Positions 44,223 to 54,447 are shown, counted from the stretch's first letter. The stretch is 64,000 bases of DNA from Scytonema millei VB511283 (GCF_000817735.3 NZ_JTJC03000006.1:73783-137782), one strand, 5' to 3'. Program-made: numbers and translations. The notes: generated by a model not told the origin, from the sequence alone.

Positions 44223-45947
44223 TCAATTGCCTCTTGACACTTTTACTTCTCTATTCTCCAAATCTGGAAACAAAAGCTTTGTAGCTATAACCTGTCTCGG
44301 CTTAGGGTAATCAATTATTCCTAAAGAACGAAGTGTACCTAGGTTATTGGTGTACCCGCTTGATGTCGCAGATTGTCCGGTTAACTCAGCAAGAGATTGC
44401 CGATCAATAGCGTCAGGATATCGTTCCACTAATGCTTTAAGGATTCTCGCTTGAGATACTGGTAGTCTATTATACCAAGCTGTATGTAGTTGAGCAAAAG
44501 ATTCGATTGAAGCAATAGGTCTAGCAAGTATCCGTCCGTGATCTGTAAGTGCAATATAGCCTCCAACTGGGTATTCAATCAATCCTTGGCTTCTCAATCT
44601 ACTGAGGTTATTTGTAAAGCCAGATGATTTAGGGGATTGACCAGCGAAAACTGCAACGTTATTTCTAGCTATATCAGTTTCTCCTAAAGAATCAAAGGCA
44701 GCTAGAGCATCGAGAATGCGCTGTTGTGACGCTGAAAGTACTATATATCTATCATCAGAATTTGACGAGCCTGCAACAGTGGCTTTTTTGGTCTTTTTTG
44801 CGCTAGTAGTTATTATATGGGTGGAACTTTGCCTAACTTTTGATGTGCTGACATGAGACAAAGCACTATGTAGATCTTGAGCAATCTTCAACATTTGATC
44901 GCCTGCGTACTTCAAAGACCGAATGGCACTTTCTAGTCTCTCCACTTCCCCGTCTTGAAAGATAGGATGCGCTGTATACTTTTCACCTAATTTCCTTTCA
45001 AGTTCAACCACAAGATGTTTTAGTCGTTCTAGCTCACCTTGCCTATTTACTTGATGTGGCGTAGAAGTTGCTGCAAAACGTTGCCTGAGTGCAGATAAAT
45101 CTACCTTTGCTAAAACTTTTGGAGTCTCCAAAGCTACACCAATTTTAGGTGTTGCAGATGAATCGAAGGTTCTACGCTGCCGAACTTGTACACGCTGAAA
45201 AATGTTTAGCCAACCTGGGGACCATACCCATGCTGTGCCAATAGATAAAGAGGGTAATGAGTTTAATAACTGATTACGCTGTTCCTGAGTGCCATGTACC
45301 TCAATCCAATTCTCTATTGCTCCACGATCCTGTGGAGAAACGGTTCTCAAGGCGACAAGAACTTCTATTTGAGTTAAAACATTTTTATTAATGACAGCGG
45401 GACGTTGACTCACTAGAGATACACCTAACCCTCTAGCACGTCCCCGCCTCACGATTTTGTCAATTGCTCCCAGCATACGTTGTTCGCCAGGTAAAGGTTT
45501 TTGAGGAGCAAAGGAGTCAGCTTCATCTAAAACAAGATGCAAGGGAGTGCGATTCTTTTGATAAAGTCTTTCAGCAAAATCAGCGATCAAGTGTACCATT
45601 TCATTATTACTGAAATTGGAGAGATCGATAACAACCGATTGCTTTTCTTGAATTATAAAATCTGCAATTGCCGCTCCCCATGTTGCTTCAATTTCTACAT
45701 CACCACGATCCCCACCAAGTACAATTATTGGAAGTCCTGCGCTCTTGCCATCAACAGATGCACGTAGTCCCCAACAAACTCCAACAGGGTCAATAACTAC
45801 TACCTGTAGTCCTGCTTCTAGCATTTCCTCAACTATCACTAAGGCAGTGTAGGTCTTGCCAGCACCACGTTTAGCGAGAATTGCAAAAGTTTGAGTTACC
45901 GCTTCTAGAGGGATGGATAGGTTAGGGGCTATATGAAGTTTAGACAT
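44223..45947 (-). CDS. HerA/DUF87-like ATPase with tandem winged helices
   Basis: The 574-residue protein has an FtsK/HerA-class ATPase core: Walker A LAKRGAGKTYTALV near residue 30, Walker B LHLVLDEADSFAPQ near residue 135 and a sensor/arginine region RRGRARGLGVSLVSQRPAV. The C-terminus holds two similar winged-helix repeats (SPKSSGFTNNLSRLRSQGLIEYP and SATSSGYTNNLGTLRSLGIIDYP). HerA ATPases translocate DNA and often pair with nucleases in defence systems; no NurA, Sir2 or nuclease gene is adjacent. The start at 45947 has an AGAGG ribosome site. Confidence 0.85.
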   Translation of the reverse strand: MSKLHIAPNLSIPLEAVTQTFAILAKRGAGKTYTALVIVEEMLEAGLQVVVIDPVGVCWGLRASVDGKSAGLPIIVLGGDRGDVEIEATWGAAIADFIIQEKQSVVIDLSNFSNNEMVHLIADFAERLYQKNRTPLHLVLDEADSFAPQKPLPGEQRMLGAIDKIVRRGRARGLGVSLVSQRPAVINKNVLTQIEVLVALRTVSPQDRGAIENWIEVHGTQEQRNQLLNSLPSLSIGTAWVWSPGWLNIFQRVQVRQRRTFDSSATPKIGVALETPKVLAKVDLSALRQRFAATSTPHQVNRQGELERLKHLVVELERKLGEKYTAHPIFQDGEVERLESAIRSLKYAGDQMLKIAQDLHSALSHVSTSKVRQSSTHIITTSAKKTKKATVAGSSNSDDRYIVLSASQQRILDALAAFDSLGETDIARNNVAVFAGQSPKSSGFTNNLSRLRSQGLIEYPVGGYIALTDHGRILARPIASIESFAQLHTAWYNRLPVSQARILKALVERYPDAIDRQSLAELTGQSATSSGYTNNLGTLRSLGIIDYPKPRQVIATKLLFPDLENREVKVSRGN

Positions 45948-46101
45948 GGCAACCTCTGTTTCTCAAGCTATTTCACTCCAACTGACAGAATTGATGATTT
46001 ACTATTTAGTAAGGCACATTTCCAAAACTGACTTGCTTTTGCTCTTTGAGGATATCAATTTCTGCCATAGCCTAGGTTAGTAAATTTAATAGTTGCTGAT
46101 T

Positions 46102-46279
46102 CTATTTTTCTAGCTCTCTGTTTCTTGTTTGTAACTTATCCAACCCTAGCGCCTGAGCGTAAGCGTCTTCAAGCTCTCTTTTCAGCTTTTGGTTTTCAGC
46201 CTTGCCTCTTCTTCTGTGCGGCTGCTTTGATACCTTCAGTGTTGCGCTTCCAGCCTAGATGAGTTTCTTTACTGCTCAT
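46102..46279 (-). pseudogene. Remnant of TnpC/DUF6262-like transposition protein
   Basis: From the ATG at 46279 the frame reads MSSKETHLGWKRNTEGIKAA then stops. After a frameshift it continues AENQKLKRELEDAYAQALG...ELEK to a TAG at 46102. Such small proteins with NTEGIKAAAQxKR followed by a coiled coil accompany Tn554-type recombinases as TnpC. The recombinase remnant next upstream supports this. Both are broken. Confidence 0.65.
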
Positions 46280-46385
46280 TAGCCATTACTCTCCAAAGTC
46301 ACAATCATGTTACGTGAGTTGGCGGCTACCTTCTCGTTTATCTCGACTGGACGAGATTAGCCGTTTGCTTCCGCTTATCAATCAA

Positions 46386-47045
46386 CTATTCGGTATGCTC
46401 AAGCTGCTTTTTGTACTCGTTTAAAAACTCCACAGTGGTGCGGAAGTAGGTGCAGGTTAAACATGCATTTGCATGAGGACAGCCCTGAGAAATGCCTGGT
46501 GCAGCTCATGAGCCATTTGGGAGTGCTTGGGCTTGAATGCGTTTAAACCATTCCACTCCAGAATTTCTACTTCCAGCGCATTTGAATCGACTACTTGACC
46601 AGCGATCTCAATAATCTTGCCCTGAAACTTGGCGATTTCCTCTTTCATCGTAGAGTCGAATATGTGAGCGTAAACTGCTGTCATGTTCATTGAGTGACTC
46701 ATGCCCTAGATATCGCTGAATGATATGCCGTGGCACACCGCTATCGATCGCACTTGTCCCTACAGAGTGGCGGAACTAATGAGCCTGAAAGTACTACAGC
46801 TTGCCGAAAGCATCACAGATATTCTTGTGCCGTTCTGCCAATTTGTTAAGGTATCTTGAGAAAGCGTAAGCGGTCATGTTCTTAGGAGATGGCGTAAACG
46901 CTCCCTTGCACTCAGTGCCTTCATTGGGGCGGAACAGATATTCAAATTTTTCTAGCGAGAGAGTATCGGTGATGTAGCGTTTTTGTTCCTGAATTACCCC
47001 GATCAATTCTCTTAAGATGGATAAGGTATGCGGATTGCGGAACAA
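46386..47045 (-). pseudogene. Frameshifted Tn554-like tyrosine recombinase
   Basis: Pieces in order: FRPNEGTECKG and AYAFSRYLNKLAERHKNICD (46794-47045), then in another frame [20 protein letters not shown] with RYLGHESL (about 46690-46770), then [19 protein letters not shown] (46640-46700), and a C-terminal ACLTCTYFRTTVEFLNEYK to a TAG at 46386. RHSVG, LGHES and VYAH are the tyrosine-recombinase active-site motifs; the Cys pair near the end is a Tn554 TnpB-like feature. At least two frameshifts separate them, and the N-terminus is missing. Confidence 0.8.
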
Positions 47046-47074
47046 GCATTGCGAGAACGGTTAGGAATTTTGAT

Positions 47075-47572
47075 TCAGGGACAAATTAAAGGACGATATT
47101 CAATCAGGTGCGGTTTTTCAGGTTTGAAGCTACTGGCATAGTAAGGTTTGGGGTGACGGCTATTAGGAACAGCAAGACCACGCAGGGCTGAAATCGCAAA
47201 TCGTTCCGCTTCCGGTAATCGCATCAGGCTTTCAACTTCCCAATAGATCAGCCAATGCCCAGGTGTGTCATGGAGAAATGCTCTTTGAGGACGGTAGGCA
47301 TCGCCGTGGGGATGAGCTTTGTTTTTCCCTACTGCCTGCACTTGACCGATATACACGCCAGTCCACGAAATTTGTGGCGGACGGATTGGGTTGGTAGAGT
47401 GCGATTCGTAAATCAAAACTCGAACTTTGTTACCTTTACGTAGGTAGTCAGCTTCGGCAAACACTTCTCCAGCTCGGCTACCGAAAGCTACTTTTGGTAG
47501 GCACTCAAGCCCGTCTTCAAGATGTTCTTGCGGTACTGATGCCAAAAGTGCAAAACCTGTGGTGATGCTCAT
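47075..47572 (-). CDS. Conserved protein of unknown function
   Basis: The 165-residue protein starts MSITTGFALLASVPQEHLED with an excellent AGGAGAG ribosome site. It is mixed alpha/beta, with KVRVLIYESHSTNPIRPPQ and SWTGVYIGQVQAV near the middle and HWLIYWEVESLMRLP later. The pattern of short strands with W and Y suggests a small nucleic-acid-binding fold, perhaps EVE- or PUA-like, but I cannot assign it. It begins just after the recombinase remnant. Confidence 0.65.
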   Translation of the reverse strand: MSITTGFALLASVPQEHLEDGLECLPKVAFGSRAGEVFAEADYLRKGNKVRVLIYESHSTNPIRPPQISWTGVYIGQVQAVGKNKAHPHGDAYRPQRAFLHDTPGHWLIYWEVESLMRLPEAERFAISALRGLAVPNSRHPKPYYASSFKPEKPHLIEYRPLICP

Positions 47573-47660
47573 GTCTCTCCTATGAAGTGCTGATTAGGGC
47601 TTGAGTAGCAATCAAACTAAAATTGTACGGGTAGCAAAACTGTGCTGAAAATCAAAGCGA

Positions 47661-48898
<1,238 letters not shown>

Positions 48899-49135
48899 CT
48901 AGTCGGAATCAAGTGATTCCAGCGCGATGAAAAGTTGAGCCAAGGACAAACCAAGAGCCTGCGCTAGCTTGCTAGCTGTTTCGATGGTGATTGTTTTTTC
49001 GCCACGTTCGATAAAGCCGATGTAGGTACGATGCAGCCCACATCGCTCTGCAAACTCTTCCTGCGACAAACCCTCCTCTAGGCGAAGTCGTCGGATCAGT
49101 CTCCCTAGCCGCTTAGCCAGCGGTTCTTCTTCCAT
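48899..49135 (-). CDS. XRE-family transcriptional regulator
   Basis: The 78-residue single-domain helix-turn-helix protein is of the Cro/CI type: [38 protein letters not shown], then [20 protein letters not shown]. Such small regulators often control restriction-modification genes (controller or C proteins) or mobile elements. Palindromic TGCTATCT/AGATAGCA arms lie just upstream of the start and a related one downstream, so autoregulation is likely. The operon it controls is not clear; the GIY-YIG gene is divergent on its far side. Confidence 0.88.
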   Translation of the reverse strand: MEEEPLAKRLGRLIRRLRLEEGLSQEEFAERCGLHRTYIGFIERGEKTITIETASKLAQALGLSLAQLFIALESLDSD

Positions 49136-49156
49136 AATTTATAGAAGATAGGGAGG

Positions 49157-49189
49157 TGCTATCTAAAGATCTACATACTAGAGATAGCA
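49157..49189. promoter_or_regulatory. Operator candidate upstream of XRE gene
   Basis: TGCTATCT (49157-49164) and AGATAGCA (49182-49189) form an inverted repeat 22 bases before the XRE start. The left arm extended (TGCTATCTAAAG) is repeated in inverse at 48793-48804. The match at two places flanking one regulator gene argues for binding by that regulator. Confidence 0.65.
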
Positions 49190-49310
49190 GGCACTACTTG
49201 CGTTCTGCGTTTAGCAAGCAACTGGTTAGGAATGTCGTTGAGCAACGCTTAAGGTTTCTCTTCTTCACGCAAAAGCATTCCCGCGATTATACAGTAGCGA
49301 GCCACAGAAA

Positions 49311-49844
49311 ATGAGTATTTTTTGGCAGAACGATCCCCCAAACTGGCACTGGCTAACTCAAGAGGAAAGATACGCTTACGACCTGTGTGAATGGGTAACT
49401 TGCACTTGGAAGCAACTACCCTTACCGCTCAACCGCTACCAACTGCCTCAATTACCAGGACTGTATGCTCTCTACGGCGAGTTCCAGCCATCCCATCTGG
49501 AAATCGATATTTTGTATAGACAATCGCAATCAACCATTGCAGAAGTACTACCTGACTCAATTTCACCAGCACAAAGGCAACGTGAATTTAACGTCTTTCT
49601 CTACATTGGAACCAGCCATAGTCTTTATCAGCGATGGGAGTCGCATCCAATCAGACTGCCACTCCAGCATTTGCTCGATCGCGGTGTAGGTGTAAGTTTT
49701 TACTTTCATACTACGATGCTGCCGTTCGCAACTTCTTCTCGTCTGGAAAGCGAAAATGAGAAGAAAAGCAGGCGGGAATTAGAAAAAAAGCTAATTCAGT
49801 GTTTATGTCCGATTTTTGGCAATGGTCGTAGATGGAGAGCGTAA
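49311..49844 (+). CDS. GIY-YIG-like nuclease-domain protein
   Basis: The 177-residue protein shows the GIY motif as GLYALYGEF near residue 50 and the YIG motif as FLYIGTSHSLYQRWESH near 102, with an Arg after it as in the family and a late acidic region (RRELEKKLIQC). Between the two motifs is a long insertion with SQSTIAEVLPDSISP. GIY-YIG proteins nick DNA in repair and mobile elements. The terminal Asn/Glu metal ligand cannot be assigned with certainty. It is divergent from the XRE gene. Confidence 0.75.
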   Translation: MSIFWQNDPPNWHWLTQEERYAYDLCEWVTCTWKQLPLPLNRYQLPQLPGLYALYGEFQPSHLEIDILYRQSQSTIAEVLPDSISPAQRQREFNVFLYIGTSHSLYQRWESHPIRLPLQHLLDRGVGVSFYFHTTMLPFATSSRLESENEKKSRRELEKKLIQCLCPIFGNGRRWRA

Positions 49845-49927
49845 GGCAAGTGACTATAGAGTGGTAGATCGGCAAGCAAAGTTGACAAAGGTTCGATTGC
49901 TAGATGGTAGTACAGGCAAGGTGATAT

Positions 49928-50224
49928 ATGAGGATCGAAAATCCACGTTATGTTCTGAACCAAGGACATCCTGAATTGCATTTCGAGCTACTTGGACGCA
50001 CTGCTCAACTGTCCACGGAAACGAAGCCGACGCTGAACAAGGCTGGTATTGTCTCCCTTGGCTCTGACTTTGACGATCTCGTACCGCCCATTGAACTCAA
50101 TGGCACTGTGTTGCGCGGCTGTACGAACAATCCAGAAATATTTCGCCTGTACGACCAGTTCGGTCATGCTGTCATGAATCGCACGTTCAAGCCTGGGGCG
50201 ATCGAGTATCCACCAGCTAGGTAG
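49928..50224 (+). CDS. Small protein of unknown function
   Basis: The 98-residue protein has a mixed composition, with ELHFELLGRTAQLSTETKP and FDDLVPPIELNGTVLRGCTN segments. No motif or membrane segment is seen. It stands 83 bases after the GIY-YIG gene in the same direction and may belong to the same transcript. Assigned as a gene from its length, composition and unbroken frame. Confidence 0.5.
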   Translation: MRIENPRYVLNQGHPELHFELLGRTAQLSTETKPTLNKAGIVSLGSDFDDLVPPIELNGTVLRGCTNNPEIFRLYDQFGHAVMNRTFKPGAIEYPPAR

Positions 50225-50366
50225 ACATGACTTGCTCGATCTATCCGTTTTCTCAATAGTTGACGCAACCCGATCTACCTAACTTTTATACAACTACATT
50301 TCCCGCAAGAGTTTTAGCGCATCGATCGTCAACAATACAATAATACTAGTTAAACTGACGCGATAT

Positions 50367-50942
50367 ATGTTTGCCACGACTCGGTTTTATCCCGTGAATG
50401 AAAAAGACGGGACGATCTACCTGGACACTCAAGCAATCAAGCGCGACTGTTTAAAGTTTCCTGGCTGCACGGGCATGACTGGCTTTGAATTAAACCAGAA
50501 ATTTCCCATGATGCAGCAATTGGGATATAAGCTCGTCCGCCTCACGCCAAAACGACGTGGTGGAGCCAGGGCTGGAGCAGGGCGACCCAAAGGAGAGTCG
50601 CAAAAAACCAGCACAATCCAAATCGATCGCCGCCTGCACGAAGAACTAAAAGCTAGGACGGCACGACTGAAGCAAATACTAGGTAGCTACTCGTTGCAAG
50701 ATTATGTGGCGAGTGCGATCTTCGAGTGCGATCCTGACTTACAGGAGTTAGCTTCATTCGTACAGCCAATGGAGGCGGATGCTACTACCATCACTACTGT
50801 TATCCATGCCATCGAGCGCCTCAAAATCTGGCAGGTAGAACTTTCCAGTATTTGTCAAGAAGGAGTTGCTCTTGGAGCAGTGCTTGCAGCATTACTGAAA
50901 TACCAAAAAAGTATCGAAAAGAACATAGTCAACCAAACTTAG
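50367..50942 (+). CDS. Basic protein with AT-hook-like motif
   Basis: The 191-residue protein begins with a beta-rich part (GTIYLDTQAIKRDCLKFPG, MTGFELNQKF). Near residue 65 it has RRGGARAGAGRPKGESQK, an AT-hook-like GRP core with flanking basic residues, then QIDRRLHEELKARTARLKQ, an Arc/MetJ-like or ribbon-helix-helix-type segment. It probably binds DNA, perhaps as a regulator or antitoxin. The remaining half is helical. It stands 112 bases before the Clp_N gene, in the same direction. Confidence 0.65.
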   Translation: MFATTRFYPVNEKDGTIYLDTQAIKRDCLKFPGCTGMTGFELNQKFPMMQQLGYKLVRLTPKRRGGARAGAGRPKGESQKTSTIQIDRRLHEELKARTARLKQILGSYSLQDYVASAIFECDPDLQELASFVQPMEADATTITTVIHAIERLKIWQVELSSICQEGVALGAVLAALLKYQKSIEKNIVNQT

Positions 50943-51054
50943 GAGTGCGATGCCATTGTGACAACACCAATTGAGAGCCGCCAGCTCTTTATCCTTCCCG
51001 ATCGGAGTGGATTGCTCAAACTCGACGAAAGTTCCACTGATTGGGAAATTTGTC

Positions 51055-51762
51055 ATGACTGATTTCAAAAATTTCAGCGAATCCGCCATCAAAATTATCC
51101 CTCTGGCGCAGGAAGAATCCCATCGATTGGGTCACAACTTTATTGGCAGAGAACAGCTTTTAACTGGATTGCTGGCGACAGACAATGGAGCAGCTCGACT
51201 ATTGAAAGCAGCAGGTGTGACATTGGAGGCTGCTAGAGCAGAGGTGGAGAAAATTATCGGTCGCGGTTCTGGTTTTTTGGCTGTGGAAATTCCTTTCACT
51301 CCCAATGCAAAACGTGCCTTAGAAGAGGCGATTGACCTAGCCCGCGAATCTCGAATGTACGTAGAGCCAGAACATATACTGCTGGCAATCGCAAATTCTC
51401 CGCCTGGGTTTGCACTTAGAGTCTTGGAAAACCTTAGTGTTTCCGTTTCCGCACTAAAAGAGGCAATTCTTACCCAACTTTCTAGCTTGTCCCAACAACA
51501 ATCGCTTCAACCGGATACAGAGTTTGAATCCCCAACCAAGATAATGCCTTCCATCCCAAGCGTAGATAGGAATGCACCAACAATGGTGGATATTGTGGCG
51601 TTACCACAGGAAGATGGGCGCTGGGTTGCCCAAGCCAGAGCTGGTGGTACTCGCCTAGAACACCCTAGTTTCCGTAGTATTGGTTACGGGAGTAGCGACT
51701 TCGAGGCGATAGCTGTTGCCCTAGAAGGAATGGCGCGAATGTATCGGGACTATAAAGCTTGA
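51055..51762 (+). CDS. Stand-alone Clp_N-domain protein with C-terminal extension
   Basis: The 235-residue protein's ATG at 51055 gives MTDFKNFSESAIKIIPLAQE; the earlier frame is not typical. Residues 1-145 contain two Clp N repeats as in ClpC (LGHNFIGREQLLTGLLA and VEPEHILLAIANSPPGF), with no AAA+ module. The C-terminal part PQEDGRWVAQARAGG...FEAIAVALEGMAR resembles a small HicB-like beta/alpha unit. It resembles the Clp_N gene at 54444; a decayed copy is at 38874. As Clp_N domains bind substrates or adaptors for ClpC, it may be an adaptor. Confidence 0.85.
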   Translation: MTDFKNFSESAIKIIPLAQEESHRLGHNFIGREQLLTGLLATDNGAARLLKAAGVTLEAARAEVEKIIGRGSGFLAVEIPFTPNAKRALEEAIDLARESRMYVEPEHILLAIANSPPGFALRVLENLSVSVSALKEAILTQLSSLSQQQSLQPDTEFESPTKIMPSIPSVDRNAPTMVDIVALPQEDGRWVAQARAGGTRLEHPSFRSIGYGSSDFEAIAVALEGMARMYRDYKA

Positions 51763-51783
51763 AATGAGAGGAGGTAGCAGAAG

Positions 51784-52053
51784 ATGAGCGATGAGGAGTT
51801 GCAAATGTTGGTAGCTTCAACTGCCCAGAAAATTCGGATGCTGGGAGGCTATGATGTGTCGAAAGTAAATCTATTGGTTGATTCCCGCTCCAGGCAGATA
51901 ATTCACCTCCAACGGCAATCAAACGCGCTTCATCGCCGGATGGATGACACAATGAGCGAGATTCGTAACCTGCGTGTTGATACGCGAGAGTTACAGATAG
52001 AAAACAACCGCATTCTTTACAATTTGGAGCAACGGATAGCAATTGATAAGTAG
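51784..52053 (+). CDS. Small coiled-coil protein
   Basis: The 89-residue protein is strongly helical: ELQMLVASTAQKIRMLGG, then ALHRRMDDTMSEIRNLRVD, with heptads to the end. It follows the Clp_N gene by 21 bases with an AGGAGG ribosome site within GAGAGGAGGTAGC, so it is certainly in the same transcript. No function can be assigned. Confidence 0.7.
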   Translation: MSDEELQMLVASTAQKIRMLGGYDVSKVNLLVDSRSRQIIHLQRQSNALHRRMDDTMSEIRNLRVDTRELQIENNRILYNLEQRIAIDK

Positions 52054-52099
52054 ATTCGACTCCAGAAACGATTACCGCCAGAGGTGTAGGTTCTAGCTT

Positions 52100-52420
52100 A
52101 TGTCTGATGTTGTTTTCCCGTTTTATATTCGGATTTACGAGCGTCGCGGTACAATGTGGTCTGCCAAATCTGGTACGCCATTCTACAATGGCACGGACAA
52201 ACCGATGCCCCGTGAAAACATCGAGCGGTATTTTAAGTTGACACCCTTACAAGTTGTGATTGAATTGTTTCGGATTAACGGTGGCAGAGCTGGTTTCTAC
52301 ATAGCAAATTTACGCGATCGCAAATATTACTACTGCGGCGCGGAGTGGGATGATGTTAAGACTACGCTTCATAAAATAGGTATTGGTAGACCAGATCCAT
52401 TTGACACCGCAAAGGGCTGA
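52100..52420 (+). CDS. Small protein of the Clp_N cluster, unknown
   Basis: The 106-residue protein is beta-rich: FYIRIYERRGTMWSAKSGTPF and LRDRKYYYCGAEWDDVKTTL. It could be a small RNA- or protein-binding domain. Neither a motif nor a membrane segment is evident. It follows the coiled-coil gene by 46 bases in the same direction. Confidence 0.6.
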   Translation: MSDVVFPFYIRIYERRGTMWSAKSGTPFYNGTDKPMPRENIERYFKLTPLQVVIELFRINGGRAGFYIANLRDRKYYYCGAEWDDVKTTLHKIGIGRPDPFDTAKG

Positions 52421-52454
52421 AGATGAGAAGGCAAGGAGAACTGGGAGTTGATCG

Positions 52455-52673
52455 ATGAATAAACCAGATTTTGGTTCTCTGAATAGAACCGAACTTAAAC
52501 GCTATGTTTTGGAGCATCGGGATGACTTAGAAGCTATGCGCGAGTTTTTCGTCAACCGCAGCGATCCGAATGGAAAGGTGTATCCGTTCACTCTAGATGA
52601 AGAAGGGCAGCGAGAAGGGTTTGAGGCACTACGCCGCAAGGTTGAGCAGTTACAGCAAGAAGAACAAAATTGA
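52455..52673 (+). CDS. Small protein with repeated decayed copy elsewhere
   Basis: The 72-residue acidic and helical protein is FGSLNRTELKRYVLEHRDDL onward. It resembles a family of very small cyanobacterial proteins with the RTELKRYVLEHRDD start. A worn copy of part of this gene lies at 40773-40983. It follows the previous gene by 34 bases. Confidence 0.7.
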   Translation: MNKPDFGSLNRTELKRYVLEHRDDLEAMREFFVNRSDPNGKVYPFTLDEEGQREGFEALRRKVEQLQQEEQN

Positions 52674-52705
52674 CACCGCAGCAATAGTTGATGCAGCAAT
52701 AGTTG

Positions 52706-52927
52706 ATGAATAAAAGACAGCAAGAAGCTCGCAAGGCAATAGCTTGGAGTACAGACGCGCTTATTCCTGGCATTTATGTATGGTTGGGTAATTGGTTGTT
52801 CCGACTTGGTGGCACTGAAGCCCAAGAGAGTTATCCTGGCACGATACATAGCAAGTTTGGGCTAGCGGTCGTACTGCCTGGATACCATATTTGGACTACG
52901 TATCAGGGTTCCTATGACCCTGAATAA
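52706..52927 (+). CDS. Small protein, unknown
   Basis: The 73-residue protein has W- and G-rich segments (IPGIYVWLGNWLFRLGG), which could be membrane-associated or an unusual beta fold. The ATG at 52706 follows an in-frame TTG. It is the last of the five genes starting at 51055 on the plus strand. It is a real frame by position, but the evidence is thin. Confidence 0.45.
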   Translation: MNKRQQEARKAIAWSTDALIPGIYVWLGNWLFRLGGTEAQESYPGTIHSKFGLAVVLPGYHIWTTYQGSYDPE

Positions 52928-53452
52928 ACATCGGACTGACCAAACGAATTCGGAACTCGGAATTCGGAGAAGCTCGGAATTAAAGAGGTTACAAGCCCCT
53001 GCGACTTTAAGGCTTGTCCAGAAATAGCTGTTTTTGGGGAGGTTTCAGTCAATTCCAGGAAATTTTTCGGAAAGCTTTGCTGGACAATGTTTTTAGACGT
53101 TACGTGGCACTTGGATGCAGCTTCGCTACCTTTACGCCAATTACTGTCTGGTCTTAGGGTTCATCTTGAGTTATCGGGGTGTTAGTATCATCGGAACAAA
53201 AAACAGAGTTAAGAATTTTATTCCTGCGAGCGCGATAAAAAAGCGATCTTTTTAGATCTTTCCTGTATCCCTTGTTCCAGCAGGGATTCTGCGTTTTTTC
53301 CTGTGATAAAAATCCCGAAGAGCTGGAATTCTGGTTGAACGAAGCTACTATTTTAGCGTCTGCCAGAAAAACCGTACAGCAAGGTTTTCAAGCTTAACCA
53401 TGAAAACTATTCCATTGCGACTCGCACGCCAACTTCTGCTGGGTAAAGCGTG
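52928..53452. other. Intergenic stretch between convergent clusters
   Basis: About 525 bases between convergent operons. TTGTCCAG and CTGGACAA occur 58 bases apart at 53014 and 53080, too weak for a call. AAAAAGCGATCTTTTTAGATC near 53229 could be a terminator-like hairpin. No gene is supported. Confidence 0.45.
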
Positions 53453-54016
53453 CTATTCAGGGAAAAAATTACCGATCTCAATTTGAATCTCTGGGAAAAC
53501 CAAGACTGTAAGTGTATCCCCTGGCTCTACTGAAAACTGTTGGAGATATTCGGAATTCTGGGGGCGACGAAAGACGCGGACTACTTGGGCATTCACGTCC
53601 ACTACCCAATAATCGCTAAGCCCGCTACGCGCATATGCAGCAAGTTTTTGATTGGTGTCAAACATCAGAGTCGTATCTGAGACTTCAACTATCAAAAACA
53701 AATCCGAGGGCAGAGGATGGCGATCGTAGTAGTTGCGTGCGTCAATTCGCGCTAGGGCAAGATCTGGTTCGGGTTCGGTGCGATCGCTCAACACAATTGG
53801 TTTTTGACTTCTCACCGCAGCTACGCCTTCAAACAGCACCCTGAAATATTTTTCGATATTATCGCTCACTGCTGCGTGTGGTGGTCTTTGCGCTGCCATC
53901 AAAATTATCTGCCCATCGATTAACTCTGTGCGCTCTTCAGGTTTGAGAATGCCACATTCTGCCATTTGACGATATTCGTCAACGGTGAAAAGCCTTGTTG
54001 TTTGTATGGCGTTCAT
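53453..54016 (-). CDS. Uma2-family PD-(D/E)XK-like protein
   Basis: The 187-residue protein has the Uma2/DUF820 core TELIDGQIILMAAQRPPHAAV, EPEPDLALARIDARNY, LFLIVEVSDTTLMFD and LSDYWVVDV. The D...E-x-V pattern is that of the PD-(D/E)XK nuclease fold, but the Lys position is not clear. Uma2 proteins are abundant in cyanobacteria and thought to be nucleases with unknown targets. Its start overlaps the stop of the preceding DUF29 gene by four bases, so it is the last gene of a coupled operon. Confidence 0.88.
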   Translation of the reverse strand: MNAIQTTRLFTVDEYRQMAECGILKPEERTELIDGQIILMAAQRPPHAAVSDNIEKYFRVLFEGVAAVRSQKPIVLSDRTEPEPDLALARIDARNYYDRHPLPSDLFLIVEVSDTTLMFDTNQKLAAYARSGLSDYWVVDVNAQVVRVFRRPQNSEYLQQFSVEPGDTLTVLVFPEIQIEIGNFFPE

Positions 54017-54447
54017 CCTGGCAACCAGCCCTCGTCTAGTATCTGCTCAATAGTGTAAGGGCATTCAACAGGGAAGTTTTCCAGAAAAACAGTACTTTCC
54101 TGGCTCGCTTTTTCCCTGGCTTCTTCATATGCTTCGGGAAGTAGCTCTAGTAGAAAATCACCTGTCAGACTGGGGCTATCATCTAATACTTGCTTCAAGT
54201 CCCGCCTTGCTATCCTAATAAATGCACGCCATTTCCGACACTGATACTCTACCTGCTTCTCCCACTTGAGTAGATTGGTTAACAAAACTACCAGGCGACG
54301 ATTAATCTCTTGTTTTTCCGCTCTCCCCAAGCCTTCTAGTTCTTCAATTAAGTTATCCCAGTCTACCAAATCAAATTGCCGCTGTTTCAAATAGTCAGCA
54401 GTGGTTTGAATCCATTGGGAAAAATCACTATCGTATAGTGAAGTCAA
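54013..54447 (-). CDS. DUF29 family protein
   Basis: The 144-residue protein matches DUF29, a helical family very common in cyanobacteria: FSQWIQTTADYLKQRQFDLVD near the start, WDNLIEELEGLGRAEKQEI and LLTNLLKWEKQ. The function is unknown. It overlaps neighbours on both sides by four bases, so it is translated together with a Clp_N protein and a Uma2 protein. Confidence 0.88.
   Translation of the reverse strand: MTSLYDSDFSQWIQTTADYLKQRQFDLVDWDNLIEELEGLGRAEKQEINRRLVVLLTNLLKWEKQVEYQCRKWRAFIRIARRDLKQVLDDSPSLTGDFLLELLPEAYEEAREKASQESTVFLENFPVECPYTIEQILDEGWLPG

Noticed and set aside
53014-53087. TTGTCCAG and CTGGACAA as insertion-sequence ends
   Set aside because: Arms are 8 bp, 58 bases apart, with no transposase frame between or beside them.
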